Below, piece after piece: positions 10,201-17,343 of a DNA stretch of 46,806 nucleotides (within the stretch, counting starts at the first letter, position 1; each line of letters starts with the position of its first letter). The stretch covers positions 1 to 46,806 of the forward strand of contig LBOO01000005.1 in the NCBI GenBank assembly GCA_000989565.1. Direction: 5' to 3'. A model generated the notes under the pieces. The model worked only from the letters and a program-made list of their open reading frames with translations. It made no database searches and had not been told where the DNA came from. This DNA comes from Candidatus Peregrinibacteria bacterium GW2011_GWA2_33_10. GTDB taxonomy: Bacteria; Patescibacteriota; Gracilibacteria; UBA1369; GWC2-33-13. Position numbers and translations under genes: made by a program.

Positions 10201-10438
10201 ACAAGAGCTGCAAAAAGCCGCGGAAATAGCTTATCAACTATGGCTTAAATTAACTCGGGAACGACTCTTGGACCGTGAAAATATGACATTGGAAATATTG
10301 ATAGAACTACTAAAAGAAGAAGCTTCCGAAAACCAATCCGCTCAAATTATTCAAAAAATTATGGATTTATTAAAAGACTATCCGGAATTTCAAAAATATT
10401 TACTTCAAATATTGGAAGCATTAAAAAAGGAAAAATAA
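7298..10438 (+). CDS. Large acidic E/K-rich repeat protein, 1046 residues
   Basis: This protein of unknown function lacks a signal peptide or membrane segment. Residues 1 to about 440 are helical, non-repetitive and rich in FxxYFxKK-type segments. A second conserved-looking block (about 425-545) follows. Residues about 545-965 are extremely rich in Glu and Lys and predicted disordered or single-helix. Inside that region a 43-residue unit (starting KEDVKKTDVHTEKIENEEKE) is tandemly repeated, with three near-identical copies at 729-857 and more diverged copies upstream. The last 80 residues form a compact helical domain (from about DHSFKRLIKLKQYF onward). It could be a cytoplasmic scaffold or spacer. 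It has its own promoter and ends 3 bp from the convergent K+ channel gene. Long minus-strand open frames opposite the repeat are composition artefacts. Confidence 0.8.
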   Translation: MANQQNTSSAPSTQNEDIQTPTTLNNPELKKYENIPALIKSVEKHKIPDNYKKFLNNFKGDEDQYKEYLRKYLAKELKINNRDLNISPTLRQAFDTKVNSLYKNALFETQAKPEEIKDKLNDVFKKEEKSFDMNTSTNIEAFTAQIMEKMQKELTPEQFEAFKNNPETLKQIEIKFQENQKISQKIIDETNKEIDDKTSVSNENLLTFSKEKINDKVKQPLVSYLKGKGKNILNFFLPTLDSKIESAIDKKFKWRGSINDKAQASIKDLSLSPTDLDDVKYLNDKASFSTLLKQKLGHEMDDDSKLLLPQLKDPIDKKIDDLYLQYKSNHQEKSTQALADAKKALKINFEKIDELPSDKDKFKEYFTKKMHSSVGDKNIQYIENHLIGLYGEIHTLFEDYQKEIKRREEEEENGKDKEKGSDVISYKEAKKLNPNLDREHYDKAIKRMARLNQVFGYKELMLKTNGKMNNFIFMAISTLEDNDFSQLHEKLLKHSPDHKTFFLNFFHDPLIAESVSTMKGKTMESWSEFEKGVQDIGINPKEFFKEEKEETEDNKSSEEKEEEKDNILEETPKTEEKITDKEKIKTEISSDNAQKFEEFKIEQINDEQKIPTKNEEEQNVIDNAQTEKTEKIEDIQKEITDKDSQEDVKETEAEEEQNEEKKETKEEIKEDVKETDVDTEKVENEEEQDEKTEKTQKDEEKKETVEEQKEDVKETDAQTEKVENEEKEDIKKTDVHTEKIENEEKEKQQDEKKAEEEKNEEKQKTDEEQKEDVKKTDVHTEKIENEEKEKQQDEKKVEVEQNEEKQETDEEEKEDIKKTDVHTEKIEKEEKEKQQDEKKAEVEKNEEKKETDEEIKEIIDNSSTQIKTDNIEEKPAEKSQNIKIKSDIEEKTEEIQKEPEIKPKEEAKTIITDSNILFETHENPEEQQEEEEVEEQREETEKDHSFKRLIKLKQYFEEKKKLKEKIDEQELQKAAEIAYQLWLKLTRERLLDRENMTLEILIELLKEEASENQSAQIIQKIMDLLKDYPEFQKYLLQILEALKKEK
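9482..9868 (+). repeat. In-gene tandem repeat, three 129-bp units
   Basis: Three copies begin at 9482, 9611 and 9740, each 129 bp (43 codons), marked by the shared core AAAACTGATGTCCATACCGA. Diverged or partial units begin at 9308 and 9428. Copies are nearly identical at DNA level, which suggests recent expansion by slippage or recombination. Confidence 0.85.
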
Positions 10439-10441
10439 AAT

Positions 10442-11305
10442 TTATTTCTTTCCCTTCTTAACCTTATCCTCTAATTCTTCAACTTTTGCTGTTTCCAAAT
10501 CCTCAGATCCAAAAAGCGAAGTCATCATGGTTTTTCCAATAACATTCATCAACAAGCCAAATAAAGCCAAACCGGAAAGCATGGTAGCGGAAGCTACAAT
10601 TCTCCCTAAAGTTGAAGTAGGATACATATCTCCATACCCGACAGTTGTAATCGTCACAATACACCACCACATTGCTTTTGGAATATTTGTAAATGCCGTA
10701 CCCTCAACCCCTCTTTCAATGTAATACATCAAAGTACTGAACAGAACCACAACTGAAAAAAGCGCGATAAAATAAATTTGTAAATCCATTTTAATAGTAT
10801 TCTCCTTGCCTTTCAATTTACTTTCCTCATACCCGCTTGTCGCGGTTTTCGCCAGTTTTAAAAGTCTTAAAAGCCTCATTAAACGCAAAAATCTTAAAAT
10901 ACGCAAAACTCTTAAAACTTTAATCGCTCTTAAATCTATATGACCAACAACTGATACCGGCACAAAAATTCCCACTACCAAATTTATATAAGTTGGAATA
11001 ATAGCCAAAAAATCTATAATTCCCCATCCTCCAAAAACATAATCAGTCTTTCTTTTAGCCGCATAAATATTTAATAGATATTCCAAAGTAAAAATCCCCA
11101 CAATAACTTTCTCGGAAACATCAAACAATAATTGATGTTTCAAATAAAATTCTTCCACAGACGCGGCAATAATCGAAATTACCGACACAAAAGTCAAAAG
11201 CACAATCACATCATTAACAATCCTATATGCCCGAGACCTTTCATTGCCAAAAGCCTCTAAAATAAGATTATTTAATTTTCCTAAAAAAGATTTATCATTA
11301 ACCAT
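10442..11305 (-). CDS. Voltage-gated potassium channel subunit
   Basis: This is a six-helix voltage-gated K+ channel subunit of 287 residues. S1 to S3 lie at about residues 30-110. S4 is a striking arginine ladder, RAIKVLRVLRILRFLRLMRL (126-145), with Arg at nearly every third position. S5 (about 175-195), a pore helix, the selectivity filter TVGYGD (221-226) and S6 (about 233-255) follow. TVGYGD is the K+ signature, so the ion is assigned with confidence. The tail after S6 is short (about 30 charged residues), with no RCK or cyclic-nucleotide domain, so gating is probably by voltage only. As a tetramer in the cytoplasmic membrane it would conduct K+ outward and set membrane potential. It has its own extended -10 promoter. 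Confidence 0.93.
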   Translation of the reverse strand: MVNDKSFLGKLNNLILEAFGNERSRAYRIVNDVIVLLTFVSVISIIAASVEEFYLKHQLLFDVSEKVIVGIFTLEYLLNIYAAKRKTDYVFGGWGIIDFLAIIPTYINLVVGIFVPVSVVGHIDLRAIKVLRVLRILRFLRLMRLLRLLKLAKTATSGYEESKLKGKENTIKMDLQIYFIALFSVVVLFSTLMYYIERGVEGTAFTNIPKAMWWCIVTITTVGYGDMYPTSTLGRIVASATMLSGLALFGLLMNVIGKTMMTSLFGSEDLETAKVEELEDKVKKGKK

Positions 11306-11361
11306 AATTTAATATTAATTTATTTTTGTTTTTATATTTGAAAAGACAACTAATCTGTAAA

Positions 11362-11370
11362 TTATAGCAT
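11362..11370 (-). promoter_or_regulatory. Extended -10 promoter of the K+ channel gene
   Basis: On the minus strand TG (11369-11370), one base and TATAAT (11362-11367) form a perfect extended -10 element. The leader to the ATG at 11305 would be about 50 nt. Confidence 0.55.
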
Positions 11371-11466
11371 GAATAAAGTAATAAATCCAAATGTCCGGAT
11401 GTTATTTGTTAAATTTATAAACTTAAAACAAAAAAATGATTATAAAAACCTTCAAACATGAATAAC

Positions 11467-11595
11467 AAGAGAGCGCTTTCTAAAGTGCCAGATATGGCTT
11501 TTCTTTGGAAAAAAATAATGTGAACGTAGTAGTCTACGTGACCATTATTTTTTTCCAAAAAAAGTCGCAGATGGCACTTTAGAAAGCGCTCTCTT
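11467..11595. repeat. 129-nt long hairpin element (MITE-like or giant terminator)
   Basis: The outer arms 11467-11490 and 11572-11595 are a perfect 24-bp inverted repeat (left arm begins AAGAGAGCGCTTTC). Inside are a partly matched stretch, a perfect 17-bp inverted repeat (11504-11520 with 11533-11549), and a final ACGTAG/CTACGT stem (11524-11529 and 11534 region) around a TAGT loop. Almost all 129 nt can fold into one rod. It starts exactly at the stop codon of the ATP-grasp gene, so it may also end that transcript, but no terminal T-run follows on either strand. No second copy is in this window and no clear target duplication is seen. Confidence 0.75.
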
Positions 11596-14029
11596 AAATT
11601 AAATTCGTCTGCAAGTGATAATACGGAGGCCTATTTTTATAACGTTTAATCGCCAACCTTATAATTTCCTCCAAAAAATCCCCATAATCCATTCCCGCTA
11701 TCTTCGCAACCAGCGAAACACAGTCTACTTTATCAATGGATGGATTCGGATTTAATTCAAGCACGTATGGATTATTATTTTCATCAACTTTAACTTCCAC
11801 TCTACCATAATCATGACAATCCAAAATATTGTAAGTATCCAAAGCGATTTCTGTAATTAAAGAAGTCAACCGTGAAGACAATCCTTTTGGCGGACGCTGT
11901 ACTATAATATTATCATTATAAACATTATGTTCCGGTCCGAATTTCGCCTCCTGAGCATAAATATGCCAATAGCCTTTCGGTAAATTTTTAAAAATCGATC
12001 TTGATAAAGGCAAAACTCGCAGATCATCTTCCTCGCTGCCTAAAATTGAAACATCATATTCATCACCACTGATGTATTCTTCAATTAAAGCCGGCGACCC
12101 GATATCCTCAACAATTATCCGAAGCTGACGCATTAATTGTTTTTTATTCGTAACAACGGAATCATTGGTAATCCCGATTGAATTATCAGTATTCGCGGGT
12201 TTAACAATCAAAGGATATTTCAGATCATTGCGAATATCATCATCCAATGAATAAACATAATCCCATTTCGGAGTCGGAATATTATGATAAGTCAATAATT
12301 TTTTAACCCTGATTTTATCAATGCACAAAGATAATGTAAACGGATTTGAACCGGTATAAGGAATTTGGAAAATATCCAAAAGAGACGCGGCATGAGGCTC
12401 AAGCAAGCTGGAATCATTGATTCTCTCGCAAACATTAAAAACAATATCAATATTACTGGCTTTTAAATCATTTATAGCTTGTTGCCAATTGCTAAAATCA
12501 AAAAATGAAACTTTATATCCCCTTTCCTCCAAATGATTCATTATTGATTTACTTATATTCATTAAATCCTTCTCAATCAAATCACCTCCATCAGCGTACA
12601 AATTTCCGGCAATTCCAACATGTAAATTTCTCTGATCTTTAATGGACATTTTTCTTATCCTTTCAATTTTACTATAACCAACTAAACTTTTACTTTTTAA
12701 AAACGTTGGAGAATAAGCATTTTTCCTCAAAGTTTTACCAATAAAAGATCCTTGATTGAATTTTGAAATCTCATATTTAACCAAATTATAAGCTTCATCC
12801 AAATTTTCAATCGCTTCAATTCTGGAATCACCGGAAACATTTATCCATCCCAAATACTCATATCCATAAGGAGGAGCCATAACCGAATCTCCAACTTTTT
12901 TATAAAAATTAACCTCCTCTATAAATTTTTTCTTTTCCAAATCAGGATGAATATTATACTGAGAAAGAATCCCTGAATGATCCGGCAAAAAATACTTGCT
13001 GGCCAAATATTTATATGGAAATTCCGGTTTTTTAATTTTTGGAATATAAATTCCCAATGCTATTTTTAAAGCATTTTCAACCAAATCAACCTTCCATGCT
13101 CGTTTAACCAGATTATATACATCATCACCCCCCATTCTCAAATTTACTTCAATGGGAACAGGCCCCTTGCTCGACATTTTTGCTTCAAAATGAATACAAC
13201 CATTTTGAATATTCAACTTTTCCAAAGTCTCATCAGCCATATTTATTAACGCATGCTGATCATGATCCGACAAATTGGAAGGAATCGCGCCTCCTGTTTC
13301 CACAAAAAACGGCTCTTTAGTTTTACAATTATCAGATATGGAATAAAACTTGATTCTCCCGTTTTGAATTAGAATATCTATATCCACCTCTTCTCCGTCA
13401 ATGTATTCCTCCGCTAAAATATCCAAACCATCATTTAAAGCGGATTCAATGTTAGGAGAAATATTCGTTCTTAAATAATTATACATTTCATCCAAATTGT
13501 TTTTATTTTCAACTTTCACCACAAAAGCACTGCTTGATCCATAAACCGGCTTAAGCACAATTGGAAAATTCAAATTTTTCTTAACAATCTGCAAATCATC
13601 AACATTTTTAATTAAAAAATGATCCGGCGCGTAAATATTATGTTTGCGGCAAAAATCTCGAAAATTGTATTTATTCCGAACTCTTTTTACCACACTGTAA
13701 GGAATACCGATCAAATTAAGTCTATCAGCTATTCTTGAAGTCAAAATCACGTCATCTTCCCAAAAAGTCAAAACTCCATCAAATTTAACTTCAGGATGCG
13801 AGCTCAAAAAATTCAAAACAGCCTGCAATGCCTCATTGTGATGAGTAGTATCAGCTATAATAAAATGGTCCACATAACTTTGCGCCCAATTTTTTTCTTT
13901 ATGCAAAACAACAATCTTTAAACCCGATTTTTTTAATTTTTGAATAATAAATCTTTTTTTAATAGAACCTGTATTAACCAATAAAATGGTTTTTTCTTGA
14001 AAATTTATAGGAAAATTATAAAATACCAT
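11594..14029 (-). CDS. Fusion of two ATP-grasp ligase modules, 811 residues
   Basis: The protein holds two complete ATP-grasp modules. Module 1 (about 10-410) resembles the carbamoyl-phosphate/BacD/carnosine-synthase type: a Rossmann-like start, LNFPIVLKPVYGSSSAFVV (153-171), EEYIDGEEVDIDI (207-219) and the Mg-binding IEVNLRMGG (293-301). Module 2 (about 468-800) resembles D-Ala-D-Ala ligase: HVGIAGNLYADGGD (470-483), YPLIVKPANTDNSIGI (605-620), LIEEYISGDEYDVSI (648-662) and VLELNPNPS (756-764). Such enzymes join a carboxylate to an amine or thiol through an acyl-phosphate. Two modules in one chain suggest two successive ligations, for example of a dipeptide or capped amino acid. It is not a standard Ddl (about 300-360 residues), and substrates cannot be read from the sequence. 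It stands alone, ending in the hairpin at 11467-11595. Confidence 0.85.
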   Translation of the reverse strand: MVFYNFPINFQEKTILLVNTGSIKKRFIIQKLKKSGLKIVVLHKEKNWAQSYVDHFIIADTTHHNEALQAVLNFLSSHPEVKFDGVLTFWEDDVILTSRIADRLNLIGIPYSVVKRVRNKYNFRDFCRKHNIYAPDHFLIKNVDDLQIVKKNLNFPIVLKPVYGSSSAFVVKVENKNNLDEMYNYLRTNISPNIESALNDGLDILAEEYIDGEEVDIDILIQNGRIKFYSISDNCKTKEPFFVETGGAIPSNLSDHDQHALINMADETLEKLNIQNGCIHFEAKMSSKGPVPIEVNLRMGGDDVYNLVKRAWKVDLVENALKIALGIYIPKIKKPEFPYKYLASKYFLPDHSGILSQYNIHPDLEKKKFIEEVNFYKKVGDSVMAPPYGYEYLGWINVSGDSRIEAIENLDEAYNLVKYEISKFNQGSFIGKTLRKNAYSPTFLKSKSLVGYSKIERIRKMSIKDQRNLHVGIAGNLYADGGDLIEKDLMNISKSIMNHLEERGYKVSFFDFSNWQQAINDLKASNIDIVFNVCERINDSSLLEPHAASLLDIFQIPYTGSNPFTLSLCIDKIRVKKLLTYHNIPTPKWDYVYSLDDDIRNDLKYPLIVKPANTDNSIGITNDSVVTNKKQLMRQLRIIVEDIGSPALIEEYISGDEYDVSILGSEEDDLRVLPLSRSIFKNLPKGYWHIYAQEAKFGPEHNVYNDNIIVQRPPKGLSSRLTSLITEIALDTYNILDCHDYGRVEVKVDENNNPYVLELNPNPSIDKVDCVSLVAKIAGMDYGDFLEEIIRLAIKRYKNRPPYYHLQTNLI

Positions 14030-14246
14030 AAAATAAAGTAATTTAATAAATTAACTTAAATAAAATAAAAAATCAAAATTTATTTATACCGTCGGGAGGT
14101 TCTTCTTCAATTTTTTTATAAATTTTCACAAAAAAATATTAAATGAATTAATTATTAATTATTCCTATAAATATCAAATGTCAAATTTTTTTTAAACAAA
14201 AAACAGAGTAAAATAATACTAAATTTTAACTATCAAATCATTAATT

Positions 14247-14654
14247 ATGTCAATCCCCGATTTGCCTCCTGAATATAGAAAAAAAGCCGATAATTTAAAA
14301 ATGGATTTTTATCAAATTCAAGAAAAATTTATTCGCGGTAGTGGCGCGGGCGGCCAAAAAATAAATAAAACTTCAAGCTGTGTTCAACTTATCTATCCTC
14401 CATTAAATATTGACGTGAAGTGCCAAAAACATCGTGAACGGGAAAAAAATCGAATAAGTGCCTACAAATTATTGATAAATAAAATTGAACTCCTTAAAAA
14501 AGGTTCAGAATCAACCTTAATGAAAAAAATGTACAAAATACGAAAACAAAAACAAAAAAGAACAAAAAGAGCAAAAGAAAAAATGCTAGAGCTTAAAAAA
14601 AGAAGAGGAGTTCTTAAGAAAGAAAGGAATAAAATCGTAATCCCTAATCAGTAA
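14247..14654 (+). CDS. GGQ-motif peptide chain release factor-like protein
   Basis: This 135-residue protein consists of the peptidyl-tRNA-hydrolysing domain of class I release factors with GSGAGGQKINKTSSCVQL (about residues 31-48). GGQ is the catalytic motif that enters the peptidyl transferase centre. The codon-recognition domains of RF1/RF2 are missing. A strongly basic C-terminal tail (about 90-135, many K/R) follows, as in ArfB/YaeJ and mtRF-R (C12orf65), which use it to enter the empty mRNA channel and rescue stalled ribosomes. Rescue of non-stop or stalled ribosomes is therefore likely; ArfB and RFH-like subfamilies cannot be separated here. Its last codons (VIPNQ) lie inside a TTACGGATT-family repeat, so the native C-terminus may have been altered. 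Confidence 0.85.
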   Translation: MSIPDLPPEYRKKADNLKMDFYQIQEKFIRGSGAGGQKINKTSSCVQLIYPPLNIDVKCQKHREREKNRISAYKLLINKIELLKKGSESTLMKKMYKIRKQKQKRTKRAKEKMLELKKRRGVLKKERNKIVIPNQ

Positions 14655-14702
14655 AAAAACAAATTAATTTTAAGATTTTTCAATTTACGGATTACGAATT
14701 AC
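14636..14702. repeat. TTACGGATT-family hairpin repeat between convergent gene ends
   Basis: The left arm CGTAATCCCTAATCAGTAA (14636-14654) is followed by an AT-rich loop and the right arm TTTACGGATTACGAATTAC (about 14684-14702). The right arm matches units at 28795-28884 and 46583-46700. The element overlaps the last codons and stop of both flanking genes. Confidence 0.65.
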
Positions 14703-17214
14703 TCCCCCTAATCAATCTGTACAAATTCTCACTTATACCCGCCCTGGTCATTATTCCGCCGGGAATATATTCATTTCCTGTTTCTTCTAGAATATCCAAC
14801 TCCTTAGCTCGATAAACATAAGGCGCATACCATTCCTTCAAATCAACATCAAAAAAAGGATTAACATAAATCGCCAAAGGCAACTTAACTTTTTGTATAT
14901 TTAAAAGCATTTTCAAAGCTTCAACTTTATTGACTTTTTGTTCCGGACGAAAATAACCGTCAGGATAACCTTCAATCCAATTTTGTTCTTTCGCGTAACA
15001 AACATATTTTGCATACCATTCATCTTTCACATCAGGAAAACAATTTGCGTACTTGGTTTTCTCGACTTTAATACCGGCACCTTCAATTAAAATTTTTAAT
15101 AATTCAGCTCTGTTTACAGCATTCAAAGGTTTAAACGATCCATCAGGATAACCATTTATAACCCCTTTTTCTTTCAAGTATAAAATAGCGTCTTTATTTT
15201 TATTAAACTCGCTTACATCAGTAAAAATATTACTGATCTTTAATTTTGCTTTCTTAATGTTTTTTACAAAAAAATCCGATATTTGAAGGACACCTCCATC
15301 ATATCTCTCCAATTTTATTGTTAATGTATATCCTTTCTCATCAACCAAATGAAGTTTTTTATTGGAAATTTTCAATAAAGTTGGCGAACTGAAAGCATTA
15401 TTCAAAGTATAACTAAAATCATTGCTGCTGAATTGCCCGTTATTTGACAAAATCGTAACATCCATTTTTTTCGCAAAAAAATCTCCTTTTATATACAAAT
15501 AATCCTTATCATACCAAGCATCCGTAAACTTTATCTTGCTCAAATCATTTTTTGTGGGTAAATATTGCATTAATTTCTGAATATTCAAGAGTTTCCCCAA
15601 TTGATTTTGATATTCCAACTGATTTTGCGAATCAATTGAAGTACCACTATTTCGAATATATTCATTTACCTCCCATGAAGTCAATTCCGGTCTTTTGGAT
15701 AAAAGCAAAGCTGCTGCTCCGCTTACTTGAGGCGCGGCAAAAGAAGTACCGCTATCAATGTCATATTCAGAACCGATACTGGAATATGAAGGATGGCTTA
15801 AACTGAAAATTTTTGTTCCGAACGCCGACACATCAATACAATTCGCGCCATAATCGGAATATTCCGATTTTTGCCCGCCATATTCAATACTGGCTACTCC
15901 GATAACCTGTCGGCCATTGGAATCATTGCACACAGGCGAATTGGGAGCATTATTTAAATTTCTTCCATAATATATTCCGCTTTCAGAAGACAATTGTTCT
16001 CCATTTCCGGCAGCACTGACAATAATCACATTTTTTTCATAAGCATAATTGACTGCCTCATTAAAAAGCTCAGTATAATCATAAAAACTACCTAATCCGG
16101 ACAAACTTAAATTAATAATTCTCGCGCCATTATCTGTAGCATACTTAATTGCCTCAGCAATGGCGTTTTGATCACAATAAACATCATCACAAACAGTTAA
16201 AGGCATTATTTCAGCATTCGGCGCAATACCCACTATCCCAATATCATTATTTGTAATTGCGCTAATAATTCCGGCAACCATTGTGCCATGTCCGTTATTC
16301 GGATTAGGCATTATTCCCGAATCCGTCACAAAATTATATCCATAATAATCGTCGATGTATCCATTTTTATCATCATCCAGCGAATTATTGGGTATTTCTT
16401 TTTCATTTTTATAAATATTTTTTAAAATATCTTGATGGTTCCAATTAACCCCTGAATCAATAACCGCCACAATAATATTATCACCGTACGCTTTATTTTC
16501 TTTTAACGCTTCAGGTAAATAAAGCCACGACAAATATGTTTGATAATAAAAATATTGATCATTGAAATAATCGCTGTTTAACATAATTTTATAATTGCTG
16601 GCAACGCCAAACTGATTCTCAATGGAAAAAGTTGAAGTAAAAGACTTTACCTTGGGAACTTTTAAAACAATTCTTTGATTTGCCCAACTAATGACTTCCG
16701 TTTCCTTATCCCCAAATTTCACTTTGCCCGATTTGCTGCCAAAATATTCACCTTTAATTTGCATTTCCACATTAGGTTTTAACACATACGCAAAACCTTC
16801 CTGCATTTCATATTCTTCATTATCAATTATAATTTTGGAAACAAAAGGAAGCACCGTAATCTGAGGCCCTGAAATATAATCCCAATCACCTAAACATTCA
16901 CCACCATTATTTTCGGCGCAATTATTATAAAATCCAACAAGTAATTCCCCTCTCTCTGCCATTCCCGTAGTGTTCATTACAAACACAATCTCATTTTCGC
17001 TCCACGACTTAATCGCACTTTCCGCCAAACAGGTATCAGCCCAGCAAACTTGCCCTTGTTTCGCGCTCGAACCAAATCCGCTACCACGAATAACATATTC
17101 CCCCCAAACTTTAATTTCCGTGGCACTGATGCTTTCAATACTGGCAGCTTCCGCTCGATCTATAAAAATAAATATAAAAAGTAAAATAAAAAATATATTA
17201 ATAAATTTTCGCAT
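14692..17214 (-). CDS. Secreted subtilisin-family (S8) serine peptidase with IPT-like and three SLH domains
   Basis: Residues 1-24 are a signal peptide ending DRAEAAS. Two IPT/TIG-like beta-sandwich segments occupy about 25-210. The subtilase domain spans about 240-520 with the complete catalytic triad: Asp253 (VAVIDSGV), His309 (NNGHGTMVAG) and Ser491 (SGTSFAAPQVSG), plus the oxyanion Asn404 (AAGNG). A beta-rich region (about 560-660) leads to three S-layer homology repeats at about 663-715, 722-775 and 785-840, with GYPDGSFKP and GYPDGYFRP signatures; the third is diverged (EETGNEYIPGG). SLH repeats bind secondary cell-wall polymer, so this is a cell-surface-anchored protease. It has an extended -10 promoter at 17245-17253. 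The final GSNS residues derive from the repeat at 14636-14702. Confidence 0.93.
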   Translation of the reverse strand: MRKFINIFFILLFIFIFIDRAEAASIESISATEIKVWGEYVIRGSGFGSSAKQGQVCWADTCLAESAIKSWSENEIVFVMNTTGMAERGELLVGFYNNCAENNGGECLGDWDYISGPQITVLPFVSKIIIDNEEYEMQEGFAYVLKPNVEMQIKGEYFGSKSGKVKFGDKETEVISWANQRIVLKVPKVKSFTSTFSIENQFGVASNYKIMLNSDYFNDQYFYYQTYLSWLYLPEALKENKAYGDNIIVAVIDSGVNWNHQDILKNIYKNEKEIPNNSLDDDKNGYIDDYYGYNFVTDSGIMPNPNNGHGTMVAGIISAITNNDIGIVGIAPNAEIMPLTVCDDVYCDQNAIAEAIKYATDNGARIINLSLSGLGSFYDYTELFNEAVNYAYEKNVIIVSAAGNGEQLSSESGIYYGRNLNNAPNSPVCNDSNGRQVIGVASIEYGGQKSEYSDYGANCIDVSAFGTKIFSLSHPSYSSIGSEYDIDSGTSFAAPQVSGAAALLLSKRPELTSWEVNEYIRNSGTSIDSQNQLEYQNQLGKLLNIQKLMQYLPTKNDLSKIKFTDAWYDKDYLYIKGDFFAKKMDVTILSNNGQFSSNDFSYTLNNAFSSPTLLKISNKKLHLVDEKGYTLTIKLERYDGGVLQISDFFVKNIKKAKLKISNIFTDVSEFNKNKDAILYLKEKGVINGYPDGSFKPLNAVNRAELLKILIEGAGIKVEKTKYANCFPDVKDEWYAKYVCYAKEQNWIEGYPDGYFRPEQKVNKVEALKMLLNIQKVKLPLAIYVNPFFDVDLKEWYAPYVYRAKELDILEETGNEYIPGGIMTRAGISENLYRLIRGSNS

Positions 17215-17244
17215 ATAATAATTTAAAAAAGATATTGTCTAAAA

Positions 17245-17253
17245 AATATAACA
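17245..17253 (-). promoter_or_regulatory. Extended -10 promoter of the SLH subtilase gene
   Basis: On the minus strand TG, one base and TATATT (17245-17250) lie about 31 bp before the ATG at 17214, giving a leader of about 24 nt. No clear -35. Confidence 0.45.
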
Positions 17254-17276
17254 AATTTAGGGGAAGATCAATTACA

Positions 17277-17318
17277 GAAAAAAGCGATCAGAAAAAAAAT
17301 GCATTATTCCTGATCGCT
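17277..17318 (-). terminator. Rho-independent terminator of the DsbA-like lipoprotein gene
   Basis: On the minus strand the stem AGCGATCAG (17310-17318) pairs with CTGATCGCT (17283-17291) across an 18-nt loop. The 3' arm is followed at once by a T-run. It lies 25 bp past the stop at 17344. A second copy of the AGCGATCAG arm sits at 17331-17339, so the terminator may have arisen within a short duplicated sequence. Confidence 0.65.
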
Positions 17319-17343
17319 GATGTCTGATTCCTGATCGCTACCA

